From Candidatus Paracaedibacteraceae bacterium (GTDB taxonomy: Bacteria > Pseudomonadota > Alphaproteobacteria > Paracaedibacterales > CAIOTO01), in the NCBI GenBank assembly GCA_030694965.1, contig JAUYTZ010000025.1, forward strand, positions 112,120 to 176,119: DNA of 64,000 bases, written 5' to 3'. The notes under the pieces were generated by a model. It was not told where the DNA came from, did not search any database, and saw only the letters and a program-made list of their open reading frames with translations. The translations under genes and the position numbers were made by a program. Positions within the stretch are counted from its first letter, which is position 1. Each line of letters begins with the position of its first letter. Shown in pieces: positions 50,672-60,287 of this stretch.

Positions 50672-51118
50672 ATGTGGAACAAAATTGCAGAAATGCATGA
50701 AATCGATATTATGGCGCGCACTATTTATGGCGAGGCGCGCGGCGAATACACGCGCGTTGACGGTGGGTTGTCGGCATTGATCGCTGTTGGAAATGTGATT
50801 ATGAATCGCGTTGATCAAAAAAGTTGGTTTGGCCGCAGCATTCGCGATGTATGTCTTAAGCCGTACCAGTTTTCGTGTTGGAATGATACAGACGTGAATC
50901 GTCAAAAATTAATCAATGTAACACCTTCATGCTCACTTTATAAAGAATGTTTAGCCGTAGCAGAGGCCATTTCAAGGTATCGCTATCCTGACTTGACAAA
51001 AGGGGCAGATCATTATTATTCGGTTGATTTGAAGGTTCCACCAAAATGGGCGTTGTCTGCTAAAGAATGCGTGCATATTGGAAAACACCGTTTTTTTAAA
51101 TTAATAGTGAAGAAGTAA
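50672..51118 (+). CDS. Cell wall hydrolase (SleB / Hydrolase_2 family)
   Basis: MARTIYGEARGEYTRVDGGLSALIAVGNVIMNRVDQKSWFGRSIRDVCLKPYQFSCWN. Confidence 0.92.
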   Translation: MWNKIAEMHEIDIMARTIYGEARGEYTRVDGGLSALIAVGNVIMNRVDQKSWFGRSIRDVCLKPYQFSCWNDTDVNRQKLINVTPSCSLYKECLAVAEAISRYRYPDLTKGADHYYSVDLKVPPKWALSAKECVHIGKHRFFKLIVKK

Positions 51119-51143
51119 AACTATAGATAAAAAGGAGTAATTT

Positions 51144-51677
51144 ATGACATTTCCATTTGTTGCAGCGGCCATGGGGCTTGCTGAATTCGCGCCAAGTATT
51201 GTGCGCTGGTTATCGGGTGATGGTGCTGAAAATGTAGCAGCTGATGTGGTAAATGCTGCACGCCGCATTACTGGAAAAGATGATTTATCTGATTTGATTG
51301 AACAACTGCGCATTGATCCAACCGCCTTAATTGAATTTCAAAAGGGTATGTTGTCACTAGAAGCGGATCGCGAGCTGGCTTTTTTACGTGATCGTCAAAG
51401 TGCGCGTGAACGTGACGTGTCATTTATTCAAGCGGGGCATCGAAATTATCGAGCTGACATTATGGTCATCGCAGCAGCAGTTGGCATGATTACATGTTTG
51501 GCATCCCTTGCCTACTTTTCGGATCATTTACCTGGCGAAGCCGTTGGTATTATATCAACCATCGCAGGTATTTTCGGCGCATGCCTTAAAGATGCATATG
51601 CGTTTGAATTTGGATCATCTAGAGGAAGTAAAGATAAAGATTCAACGGTAGCGACTATTTTATCCCAAACGCGTTAA
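51144..51677 (+). CDS. 3TM holin of GTA/phage type
   Basis: APSIVRWLSGDGAENVAADVVNAARRITG, SARERDVSFIQAGHRNYRADIMVIAAAVGMITCLASLAYF, EAVGIISTIAGIFGACLKDAYAFEFGSSRGSKDKD; C-terminal TMs; fits the GTA_holin_3TM family. Confidence 0.88.
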   Translation: MTFPFVAAAMGLAEFAPSIVRWLSGDGAENVAADVVNAARRITGKDDLSDLIEQLRIDPTALIEFQKGMLSLEADRELAFLRDRQSARERDVSFIQAGHRNYRADIMVIAAAVGMITCLASLAYFSDHLPGEAVGIISTIAGIFGACLKDAYAFEFGSSRGSKDKDSTVATILSQTR

Positions 51678-51716
51678 TGGTTTTTTTGTTCCCTTTCAGT
51701 TTGATGTTAAGTTTAT

Positions 51717-53102
51717 TTAGTTAAAGACAAAGCGCTGTAAAACATCAGGAAAAATACTATGACAATTAGGTGATGGGTATGCGTAATTTACGATTATGCC
51801 TGAACTGGATGCTGCTGAATCAGATGTTGTTGAATCAGATGTTGTTGTACACAACATGTATGCAGTCGATGCAGTTTCTTTCATAGTTGAATCCACATCT
51901 ATATTAATAATTTCAATGTCTTTTGAACTTTCACTATTTAAATTACTATCTTTTAAATCGTTGTTTAATTCTAATTCTCTTATTTCTGCTGCGGGTTTTA
52001 GTTGTATCGTCATATGCCCATGCTTTTTAAGGTCATGGCTTCCTTTCCAATAGTCATCATAGCCTGTAATTTCCCGATTTGTGTCATTTCGAGCGCGAGA
52101 TGATACTGTTACCAAAACAGAGGCATTAATTGTGGGAATATCAATAGTATTTTGGTTAGGGTGCTCAACTGAAAACGCAGCTGCTTTACGGTCGGTTTCT
52201 TCATCTTCAGCTATTGGAGCATTTAAAATAGCTAAAGCATTTTTTCTAAATAAAACAAGAGAATCATTACAGTTTTCACATACATCAAGACGTGTATGCA
52301 CATGCAATATCAAGCCAACAATGTTGTTGTAATAAGATGGTATGTTAGTGATGGCTGGTGAAAGAATTGTGAGTGCGTGATGAATATGATCTCTAAGTTT
52401 TCTTCCATTGTTTTGCAATAGGTAATAAACCATTTTTTGTTCTGTATGTTGAAATTTCATTCCAAATACTCCGGAACTTGCTATAGAAGATGCTCCTCCT
52501 TCTGAGCTCGCATTACTAGGTCTTTTTTTTGAAAACATATCCGTTAGTTTAGGATTTTCTGCTAAAGAGTCTTCTTTTCTAGATTTTTTTAAAGCTGAAT
52601 GGTGAGAGTCATAACTTGCAAATTTGGGGTGCTTCAGGGTTTCAAGAAAATTTTGAAGAGTTGCGTTTTCTGGATGACTATCTTCAGGAGAAAAAGAAAG
52701 TTTTTCAGTTGCCAGAAAACTACTATGAAGTTTTGAATTTTTTTGACTACAAAATATAATTTTTTCATTAAGTTCATTTTGTACTGGAATTGTTACAGAA
52801 CATACTAAATCAGGTGAACACTGAACAAGTAAAGTGATAGCACCTATACATATGTTTGCAGGATGGCCAGTGTTCTTATGATGGCCGGAATATTGTACAT
52901 AAGGAGATATTAGCGTTTCAAGTGCATACATTTGATGATGCAGATTATTTGTTTCAATTATTTTTAGTGACCTATCATCCGTTCGTACATCTACATTTAA
53001 GCTTTGGCGCCATCCCCATTCCTCTGCGGAATGCACGAAAGAGGCAAAGTTTGTTAAAAATATTATGTAGATAAAGGATTTTTTAAGCAGACTTAATGGC
53101 AT
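51717..53102 (-). CDS. Hypothetical secreted protein (cargo between the two holin 3' ends)
   Basis: Signal peptide LLKKSFIYIIFLTNFASFVHSA. Confidence 0.55.
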   Translation of the reverse strand: MPLSLLKKSFIYIIFLTNFASFVHSAEEWGWRQSLNVDVRTDDRSLKIIETNNLHHQMYALETLISPYVQYSGHHKNTGHPANICIGAITLLVQCSPDLVCSVTIPVQNELNEKIIFCSQKNSKLHSSFLATEKLSFSPEDSHPENATLQNFLETLKHPKFASYDSHHSALKKSRKEDSLAENPKLTDMFSKKRPSNASSEGGASSIASSGVFGMKFQHTEQKMVYYLLQNNGRKLRDHIHHALTILSPAITNIPSYYNNIVGLILHVHTRLDVCENCNDSLVLFRKNALAILNAPIAEDEETDRKAAAFSVEHPNQNTIDIPTINASVLVTVSSRARNDTNREITGYDDYWKGSHDLKKHGHMTIQLKPAAEIRELELNNDLKDSNLNSESSKDIEIINIDVDSTMKETASTAYMLCTTTSDSTTSDSAASSSGIIVNYAYPSPNCHSIFPDVLQRFVFN

Positions 53103-53160
53103 AGTTTACAATCTCAAATAAATAGTATATTAGCTGCATGCATTTAGTTAGTTCACTTAG

Positions 53161-53769
53161 TTACCATTTTTCTGCATAATAATTTAGATCATCTAATAGA
53201 ACATTTGCGTCTATATCTAATTCAGGATCTGGGGAATCACGATACTCATTCAAAAGCTGTTCAATCTGTGTTTTTAAAAGAGATTTATCATAGCTTTCAT
53301 AAAAATCTTGTGAAATACCCTTTATTACCTTCCCCTTAAGCAGCCACAGTGCGAGGAGCTCTTTAGATTCATTATCTCCATCAATTGCACTTAAAAAATA
53401 TTTGTTTAACGTTTTCAAGTGATTGTATTTATTAAATTTAATTGAATAATCTGAGGTCAAATACGTTTTGACATTAGGCTTTATAGCCTCTGGATTTTCA
53501 AGATTAGGGATAATTTCACACGCTTTATTGAAAATCTTTTGAGCAATCGATGGAGAATGGGCAGGACTTTCTTCCTTCATCGTACTATCTTCACTTGTAT
53601 CACTATCTCTTGGCTGTATAGACATTTGTCCGACACCTTTGTTTAGCGTATCATTTTGGCTCTGTTCTTCTAAAGAACGTTGAGTTGAAGATGCAGAATA
53701 GATCAAAATTCCTTGCGATAACAAAAAATATGATGAAGCTATTAAATAACGTGTAAATTTTATTTTCAT
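53161..53769 (-). CDS. Hypothetical secreted protein (cargo between the two holin 3' ends)
   Basis: MKIKFTRYLIASSYFLLSQGILIYSAS signal peptide. Confidence 0.55.
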   Translation of the reverse strand: MKIKFTRYLIASSYFLLSQGILIYSASSTQRSLEEQSQNDTLNKGVGQMSIQPRDSDTSEDSTMKEESPAHSPSIAQKIFNKACEIIPNLENPEAIKPNVKTYLTSDYSIKFNKYNHLKTLNKYFLSAIDGDNESKELLALWLLKGKVIKGISQDFYESYDKSLLKTQIEQLLNEYRDSPDPELDIDANVLLDDLNYYAEKW

Positions 53770-53858
53770 AATCTAATAAATCTTTTAAAACTAGACTTTC
53801 CTATTAATAACATTTTTTTTAAAACCATTCTATTATTATCTGTAAATATCAATTTACA

Positions 53859-53932
53859 TTGAATTTGGATCATCTAGAGGAAGTAAAGATAAAGATTCGA
53901 CCGTGGCAACTATTTTATCTCAGGCGCGTTAA
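53859..53932 (+). pseudogene. 3' remnant of a second, diverged holin gene
   Basis: 40 nt identical to 51604-51643 and then 90% overall; reads EFGSSRGSKDKDSTVATILSQAR*; 6 of 7 differences are synonymous. Confidence 0.9.
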
Positions 53933-54114
53933 TAGGTATTGTTTCATTCTTGTCCAGTTTGTCTGTGATTTTACTCAAATTTTTATTTAAATAGATTTTA
54001 GAAAAGCATATTGATTGTTTGTAATAAAAAAGAGATACTATGTGTTCTATAAGTAGTATAGATATTTAAATTAAGCCTTAAGATAACAAAAATAAGAGTC
54101 TCAGGTATTTAAAA

Positions 54115-55101
54115 ATGGCGCATAATTTTAGCATTTACTTAAAAAAGAAAAGACCATCAATGATAAAAAAAATAAGATTTTTACTTGCTTTTTTCTGGAT
54201 TCCTACATACGTACTAGCGCAAAACTTATATGAGCAAAATAAACATAATATGTGTCAGCCCATGTACCCAATTGTGTGCTCAAAACAAATTAGGTACGCA
54301 TTTGGCTATGAGAATCAGGGAGCTGTTTATCCAGTTCAACAAAGTGCTGTATACCAACAAGCTGCTATTCACTCCATGCCGCACGGCGATTTTTATCAAG
54401 ATCAAGCATCAAGATATGTTATGCAACCTTCGCCCGCTACACCTCAAATTTTTGTTCATCCTTCCCCTACCCCTTATGTTTATTCCAGTCCTGTTGTGTT
54501 GCATAGAGATTTTGTAAGTTGCATAGCTAATTCACAATTAGTTAATTTGAATGAAATGTTTAGGATAGATTCTAATAAAAACTATGTTGATCAAGCCTTT
54601 GTGAATGTCTTGCTGGAAACACTCTTTATGAAAAAAAAGGGGATTAGCTTAATTCTACCAACGTTGAATTATTTACGGAAAGCTAATTTGCCCCTTCCCA
54701 ATTATGATGGTTGGAACGGTATCATTACAAGGATCGCCAAGCTTACGCAAAGTGATAGGCATTTGTATTTAAGTTGTGCTGACTACTTGTCAGATGAGGA
54801 AAAGAGGCATTTATGGAGGAATCTTAAGCGTATGAAAGATGAACTAGAAAAACGTGAGTTGAAAAAAAAACCACTTAAAGCTAATGTTCCGCTTAGAAAA
54901 AATACTGTTGCGCCTGTAAAAAATTGTGTTTTTGAACAAAAGACAATATTAGATCAAGATAAGTTAGAAAAAGATGGGAGTAAAAATGATCTCGATGACT
55001 TGCTAAAAATGGCCCATCCTTATCACCCAGATTATTTTAAAATACCGAGTTATTTCAAAACGTTTGATTCTTATTTATTTGAGGAACCAAACAATCTTTA
55101 A
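54115..55101 (+). CDS. Hypothetical secreted protein
   Basis: Internal start at 54160 gives signal peptide MIKKIRFLLAFFWIPTYVLAQ; Q/Y/P-rich then K-rich. Confidence 0.55.
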   Translation: MAHNFSIYLKKKRPSMIKKIRFLLAFFWIPTYVLAQNLYEQNKHNMCQPMYPIVCSKQIRYAFGYENQGAVYPVQQSAVYQQAAIHSMPHGDFYQDQASRYVMQPSPATPQIFVHPSPTPYVYSSPVVLHRDFVSCIANSQLVNLNEMFRIDSNKNYVDQAFVNVLLETLFMKKKGISLILPTLNYLRKANLPLPNYDGWNGIITRIAKLTQSDRHLYLSCADYLSDEEKRHLWRNLKRMKDELEKRELKKKPLKANVPLRKNTVAPVKNCVFEQKTILDQDKLEKDGSKNDLDDLLKMAHPYHPDYFKIPSYFKTFDSYLFEEPNNL

Positions 55102-55153
55102 AAAAACTCTCCACCATTTCGGTAGAGAGCTGCTTATTTCCGTTTTTATAGAT

Positions 55154-56401
55154 TTAAACAATCTTTTGCAAATATTCAATTGCTAGTACTTTTCCCTCTT
55201 CAACTGCCGGTTGATCAAATGGATTCACATTCCAAAATTTAGCTGCGGCAAGTGTTTCTAGCATGAAATGCATCATAAGCGCCCCAAGATTTTCAGCATT
55301 CAGCTGTTGTATTTCCACTTGACGAAGTGGACAGCCATGGCGACGCATCGTATCAATCGTTGCTTTTTGTTCGGCTAACATTAAGTCACCCATGCTATGA
55401 TTATTAAGTGATATAATCGAAGGGTGCTTTAAAGCATCTGGAAGTATAATATTATTCAAGGATTCTTGTTTTTCAAGTGTTAAAAACGTAAAGAATTTAT
55501 CGCGTGGACCATCTAAATAGAGCTGCAGTTGTGAGTGCTGATCAATAGCACCGATGGCTTTGATGGGGGTTGTTCCGTGGGTATTTCCAGATGCATCCCT
55601 TTTACCCAAACTTTCCGCCCACAATTGTGCAAACCATTCACAAAATTTTGATAAACCATTGGTGTAAGCAAATAAAACGGTATTAGACAAGCCATGGTTT
55701 TTATAAGCGACTTGCATTAATGCCCCTGATAATGGCGTGCATGTTTCAGGTGTTGCTTCCTCGATGATTTGAAAAGCTTCTAGGCCACCTTCGCAAAATG
55801 CTTTTACATCTATATCTGCGATAAGTGCTGGCAAAAGGCCAACACTAGTGAAAACTGAAAAACGACCACCCACATCATCTGGATGATCCAAGCATACAAT
55901 ATCATATGCATTTGCAAGTTCACGCATTGCATTTTGCTTGTTTTCGGTAATAATGCGCATTTGCGTTGATGGGTTAAATGTTTTCCATGTTTGAATAAGC
56001 GTTAGTGTTTGCATTAACGTTTCAGCTGTATTTCCAGACTTTGAAATGGTTAATACGCCTGTTTTATGAGGTGTCAGATTTTGCAATAGAGCATGGAATG
56101 TTGCACTGTCAATGTTATCGATAAAGTGAAGTTTTGGGGGTATCGCAGAGCTGCGTGCCAACGATGTAAGTGCTTGTCCGCCAAGGCTTGACCCGCCTGT
56201 GCCCAAAATAATAACGTCCGAGAAAATTTGAAATGCTTTTGCATGAGGCAAAAGTGCTTCAATCGTTGCATCACTATTTTGTAAGTGACTGATAAGTGGC
56301 CATGAAGTTCGAAGGTCTTTCAAGTAGTTAAAAACACCAGGCGCTTGTTGCCATAAGTCGTTTACAAACGTCGGATTCAGTTCAGTCATTGGTGTATCCA
56401 T
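55154..56401 (-). CDS. pgi: Glucose-6-phosphate isomerase
   Basis: VIILGTGGSSLGGQAL, ISKSGNTAETLMQ, DDVGGRFSVFTSVGLLPAL, GTTPIKAIGAIDQHSQLQLYLDGP. Confidence 0.9.
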   Translation of the reverse strand: MDTPMTELNPTFVNDLWQQAPGVFNYLKDLRTSWPLISHLQNSDATIEALLPHAKAFQIFSDVIILGTGGSSLGGQALTSLARSSAIPPKLHFIDNIDSATFHALLQNLTPHKTGVLTISKSGNTAETLMQTLTLIQTWKTFNPSTQMRIITENKQNAMRELANAYDIVCLDHPDDVGGRFSVFTSVGLLPALIADIDVKAFCEGGLEAFQIIEEATPETCTPLSGALMQVAYKNHGLSNTVLFAYTNGLSKFCEWFAQLWAESLGKRDASGNTHGTTPIKAIGAIDQHSQLQLYLDGPRDKFFTFLTLEKQESLNNIILPDALKHPSIISLNNHSMGDLMLAEQKATIDTMRRHGCPLRQVEIQQLNAENLGALMMHFMLETLAAAKFWNVNPFDQPAVEEGKVLAIEYLQKIV

Positions 56402-56447
56402 TTTTTAATTATTTCATTACAATGGCTTAAAGATAACAAGTTATTAC

Positions 56448-57389
56448 TTGATTGGCAACGCATCATTCATGCAGCAAAATACTCTTTGGATTGAACGTTT
56501 TTTGGAAATGTTATCGGCACAACGTAACGCAAGTTTGAATACGCTGGCGGCTTATAAACGTGATTTAAATGATTTTTTTCTAACGCACGGTTGCAGGGCA
56601 CCTGATGTTGTGCGGCAAGATATTATTGGTTACATGGATATCTTAAACGATCGAAAAGTAAGTGAAGCAACCATTTTGAGGCGCCTTTCTTCATTGAAAC
56701 AGTTCTTTGTCTTTATGGTAGAAGAGGGATTTTGTAATCAGAATCCATTAAATAGTATTGATCGTCCACGCGCTAAACGAAGCTTGCCGTCGGTGTTGAG
56801 TCAAGTTGAGGTTGAAGCTTTGATTGATTCTATTGCGGCAGAGCCAACCCCTAAAAATATTCGATTAGCAGCGCTATTGGAATTGCTTTATAGCACGGGC
56901 CTTCGTGTAAGCGAGTTGGTTGAATTACCACTGCAATCATTGCTTTATAATTCAGTAGCAAAGCAATTGGAAGATTATATTCTTGTGCGTGGTAAAGGCC
57001 GGCGCGAGCGAATTGTGCATTTAACAGATGCCGCGAAAGAGGCACTTTTGGTTTATTTGTCTGTGCGAGATTATTTTGCAAATCGTTCGGGGAAAAAAGC
57101 TGCTGTTTTTTTGTTTCCGTCGCGGTCAAAAGAAGGACATTTGACCCGTCAACGGTTTGGCCAACTTCTAAAGGAGCAGGCGCTTTTAGCAGGATTGGAT
57201 CCTGAAATGGTGCATCCACACGCATTGCGGCATGCTTTTGCGACGCATCTTTTGCAAAATGGTGCTGATTTATTGATCATTCAAAAGCTATTGGGTCATG
57301 CTGATATTGGTACAACTCAAATTTATACGCATGTTGCGCCACAACAATTGTGGGATTTACTGATGAACCACCATCCACTTTCGGCCTGA
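56448..57389 (+). CDS. xerD: Tyrosine recombinase XerD/XerC
   Basis: [70 protein letters not shown]. Confidence 0.88.
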   Translation: MIGNASFMQQNTLWIERFLEMLSAQRNASLNTLAAYKRDLNDFFLTHGCRAPDVVRQDIIGYMDILNDRKVSEATILRRLSSLKQFFVFMVEEGFCNQNPLNSIDRPRAKRSLPSVLSQVEVEALIDSIAAEPTPKNIRLAALLELLYSTGLRVSELVELPLQSLLYNSVAKQLEDYILVRGKGRRERIVHLTDAAKEALLVYLSVRDYFANRSGKKAAVFLFPSRSKEGHLTRQRFGQLLKEQALLAGLDPEMVHPHALRHAFATHLLQNGADLLIIQKLLGHADIGTTQIYTHVAPQQLWDLLMNHHPLSA

Positions 57390-57658
57390 TGTTTGTTGCT
57401 TAAGACGATTGATTTCATTCGCTTCACATTCTTCATCATTAAAATTGGCGACTTTATCTTCTTCAGATACAATAGAGTTGATCAAGACATTAATAAATGT
57501 TTGCTCTCTTCAGCACCAAATTTTTTTTTAATCTAAGATCGCAAGAGTTAATATTTCTGATAACTTATTTTTACATGTATAATTTATAATTATTAAATTA
57601 AATTTTAACACAAAAACAGTTTACTGTAAGAGCAAAAGAATAGCTGGAACTGCTCAAT

Positions 57659-57964
57659 TTAAATTTGAACCGTTATTCGCAAGCTATGCAACCCTGACTT
57701 AAACTCATCTGCAACAAGGGTATATATTTTTTGATGCTGCACCACACGTGAAAAACCTTTTAGCGATTGGGCTGAAATTATCAAACTAAAATGTGTTTCA
57801 TCAGGATTCAAATGCATAGAATGAATTTGGTTCTGCGCATGTTCTTTCACACCACCATGACCTTTATGTGTATGTGATTCATCTATCAATTCAATGTATT
57901 GGGGCGCTAAAGCTTCAGTTAAAATTGCGCGTATACGAAGGGCACGTGTTTGATTTTGTTCCAT
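57659..57964 (-). CDS. BolA family protein
   Basis: IRAILTEALAPQYIELIDESHTHKGHGG...ETHFSLIISAQSLKGFSRVVQHQKIYTLVADEF. Confidence 0.92.
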   Translation of the reverse strand: MEQNQTRALRIRAILTEALAPQYIELIDESHTHKGHGGVKEHAQNQIHSMHLNPDETHFSLIISAQSLKGFSRVVQHQKIYTLVADEFKSGLHSLRITVQI

Positions 57965-57981
57965 TTGCTATTGATACATTT

Positions 57982-58482
57982 TTAATAATTAATTTTAAGG
58001 GTATGCATTAGAGCAAGTGAACGCTTAAGCTCTTGATCGTGAAATTCAGAAGGTGATTGCTTGCTCAGTTCAGCCAATAAACTTTCTATGATTGTATCAA
58101 TAAGGTGCTTTTGGTATATCTTTTTATAGTTATTTTCTAACAAATCTGTTTGTTTTGTGTGTACATTTTTACGTTTTAAAATTTCATCAGCAAGCTCGCT
58201 ACGAATTGATTGCACAAGTGTTTCACACGTCACCGTTGCTTTGTTTTGGATTTCAGTTAAATGTCCATCAATGGTATCAAAGGTATGTTTAACTTTTTGT
58301 AGCTGAGCATGGGCATTTTCGCGTAATTGAATTGTTTGCTCGATTTCATCACGAATATTTTTGATTTTTGAATCTAATATTGCATTTACATTGAAAAAAC
58401 GCTTCCATACAAAAAATCCAATGAAAATTAGAAAGCTAACAGCAATACATTCAGACGAAGTAATCGAATTAACTATTTGCAT
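57982..58482 (-). CDS. atpF: ATP synthase F0 subunit b
   Basis: N-terminal TM + long coiled coil; overlaps b' gene by 14 nt; operon position. Confidence 0.8.
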   Translation of the reverse strand: MQIVNSITSSECIAVSFLIFIGFFVWKRFFNVNAILDSKIKNIRDEIEQTIQLRENAHAQLQKVKHTFDTIDGHLTEIQNKATVTCETLVQSIRSELADEILKRKNVHTKQTDLLENNYKKIYQKHLIDTIIESLLAELSKQSPSEFHDQELKRSLALMHTLKINY

Positions 58483-58996
58483 GTGGACGTGCCTTCTTTG
58501 ATGATTGTGACCCGCTCACGCTACTCGGTTTAGATGTACTATCGGGTAATCCAAAATCCTTTGGTTGACCTAACACATGCTGTAAAATTTGCTGTGCTAA
58601 TTCTTTTGCAAGGGGCTCCATAGAATCTATCATCAATGTTTGTTTACGTTCAAACGATTTTTCCATGGCTTTGATGTTGCTGGAAAGTTCTTCATCTAGG
58701 CCAATGAGTTGACTTCTTTTTTTTTCAGCAAATTCAGCAACAGTTACCTTTATGTGTTCTTTTGCTTTTTGTTTTGCAGTTGCAAGTTCATGCTCATATT
58801 TTTCTGCCAGCTCTCTGGTTTGGGTATCGAAAAGCTGCGCTTGATCTAGATTATCTTGAATTTTAGAAAAGCGTTTTTCCACCATGCTATTAAAACGCGG
58901 AATAAAAATGCGTGCAAAACAAAACACAACCATGCCAAGACAAAGTGTCAACCAAAATAACTGTGATAAGAAAGTTGTGGCGTCAAATTGTGGCAT
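58469..58996 (-). CDS. ATP synthase F0 subunit b'
   Basis: MPQFDATTFLSQLFWLTLCLGMVVFCFARIFIPRFNSMVEKR, typical alphaproteobacterial b'. Confidence 0.88.
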   Translation of the reverse strand: MPQFDATTFLSQLFWLTLCLGMVVFCFARIFIPRFNSMVEKRFSKIQDNLDQAQLFDTQTRELAEKYEHELATAKQKAKEHIKVTVAEFAEKKRSQLIGLDEELSSNIKAMEKSFERKQTLMIDSMEPLAKELAQQILQHVLGQPKDFGLPDSTSKPSSVSGSQSSKKARPHANS

Positions 58997-59035
58997 GGAT
59001 TCTCTTTCGATAGAATAATAAGTTCAGCGTTTTGC

Positions 59036-59260
59036 TTAACTGTTTAGAATCAAAAATGAAACAACAAGAGCAAGTAGCGCAATGGTTTCTGTAAAGGCAA
59101 TATAAATAAGGCCTTTTGTGAAGAGTTCATCCTTCATGGATGGATTACGTGCCATAGATGAAATAAGTGTTGAACACAAATTTCCCATACCAATACCAAC
59201 CCCAAACAATGGTAATACAGCAAGTGCTGCTGCGATTTTTGTAATACCTGCAAGTTCCAT
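59036..59260 (-). CDS. atpE: ATP synthase F0 subunit c
   Basis: 74 aa, LPLFGVGIGMGNLCSTLISSMARNPSMKDELFTKGLIYIAFTETIALLALVVSFLIL (conserved carboxylate in ETIA). Confidence 0.97.
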   Translation of the reverse strand: MELAGITKIAAALAVLPLFGVGIGMGNLCSTLISSMARNPSMKDELFTKGLIYIAFTETIALLALVVSFLILNS

Positions 59261-59298
59261 ATTATTGACTCCTTTTGAGTTTTTTAATTTAAAATATC

Positions 59299-60042
59299 TT
59301 AGTGCAAACTTAGCGCATCATTTATATAAATGCACGTTAAAATCGTAAAAACATATGCTTGAAGCACGGCAACCATGACCTCGAAACCTAGCATAACGCT
59401 GTTTAGTAAAAGTGGGACAATGCCGAATAATGCAAAAGGACTTTTCAATAAAGCTGTTACAAACCCAGCAAAAATTTTAATAAGAACATGTCCTGCAACC
59501 ATGTTTGCAAACAAACGCACGCTTAAACTAACAGGGCGCATCAAAAACGAAATAATTTCAATTGGAATTAAGATTGGTGCTACAAAAATCGGGGCGCCTT
59601 TTGGGAAAAAAGTACGAAGAAACCCTGATTTATGCTTAATAATACCTAACGTAGTAGCGCCCAGAAAAACGATCATAGCAAGAGCAAATGTCACAATAAT
59701 ATGGCTGGTCACCGTAAAGCTATACGGTAATAGCCCAACAAGGTTCGCCATAAGGATGAATAAAAACAATGGAAATACAAATGGGAAAAATGTACGCCCC
59801 TCACGGCCAAGATTTGTTTTCAGCATATCTGCCACAAATGTATAGATGGCCTCATGTGTGTATTGCAAACGATTTGGCACTATAGATGCTTTGCGCGTGG
59901 CCAAATGACCAAACAAACATAGCGTAATTGCCGTTATAACCATCCAAAGAGAAGAATTTGTAAATGAAATATCTATCCCTGCTATTTTAAGGGGGATTAA
60001 TTTCATGATCTGGAATTGGTGTAAAGGACTGTGTGCCATCAT
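59299..60042 (-). CDS. atpB: ATP synthase F0 subunit a
   Basis: FFPFVFPLFLFILMANLVGLLPYSFTVTSHIIVTFALA, RPVSLSVRLFANMVAGHVL, LQAYVFTILTCIYINDAL. Confidence 0.97.
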   Translation of the reverse strand: MMAHSPLHQFQIMKLIPLKIAGIDISFTNSSLWMVITAITLCLFGHLATRKASIVPNRLQYTHEAIYTFVADMLKTNLGREGRTFFPFVFPLFLFILMANLVGLLPYSFTVTSHIIVTFALAMIVFLGATTLGIIKHKSGFLRTFFPKGAPIFVAPILIPIEIISFLMRPVSLSVRLFANMVAGHVLIKIFAGFVTALLKSPFALFGIVPLLLNSVMLGFEVMVAVLQAYVFTILTCIYINDALSLH

Positions 60043-60287
60043 GTAAAGAATAAGAATTACGTGAGCTCATTATACCAATTTTTTCAAAAAGAACCAGTGT
60101 TAAACGTTCAACATAGGTTCTTATTGTTTGAAATCAAAATAAAAGCTTAAGTTTATTTTTTTGCATCAGGTTAAATAAGAAGATTTAGCCCTTTAAAATC
60201 ACAGAAATTTTAAAGATCACACTTGACGTAATGCTGATTAAAAGCGACATTGTAAGTAATGCAAATGAATAAAAGAAATCTTTAAAT

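Noticed and set aside
51817-51846. 15-bp tandem repeat gaatcagatgttgtt x2
   Set aside because: Minor in-frame coding repeat within 51717-53102; not notable alone.
56448-57389. Tyrosine recombinase near the phage module, possible integrase
   Set aside because: Sequence and size fit the housekeeping XerC/XerD family, it sits beyond pgi away from the phage genes, and no att-like repeats flank the module.
59375-59845. 156-aa + strand ORF over atpB
   Set aside because: Antisense to the clearly recognised ATP synthase subunit a gene; no RBS or homology.
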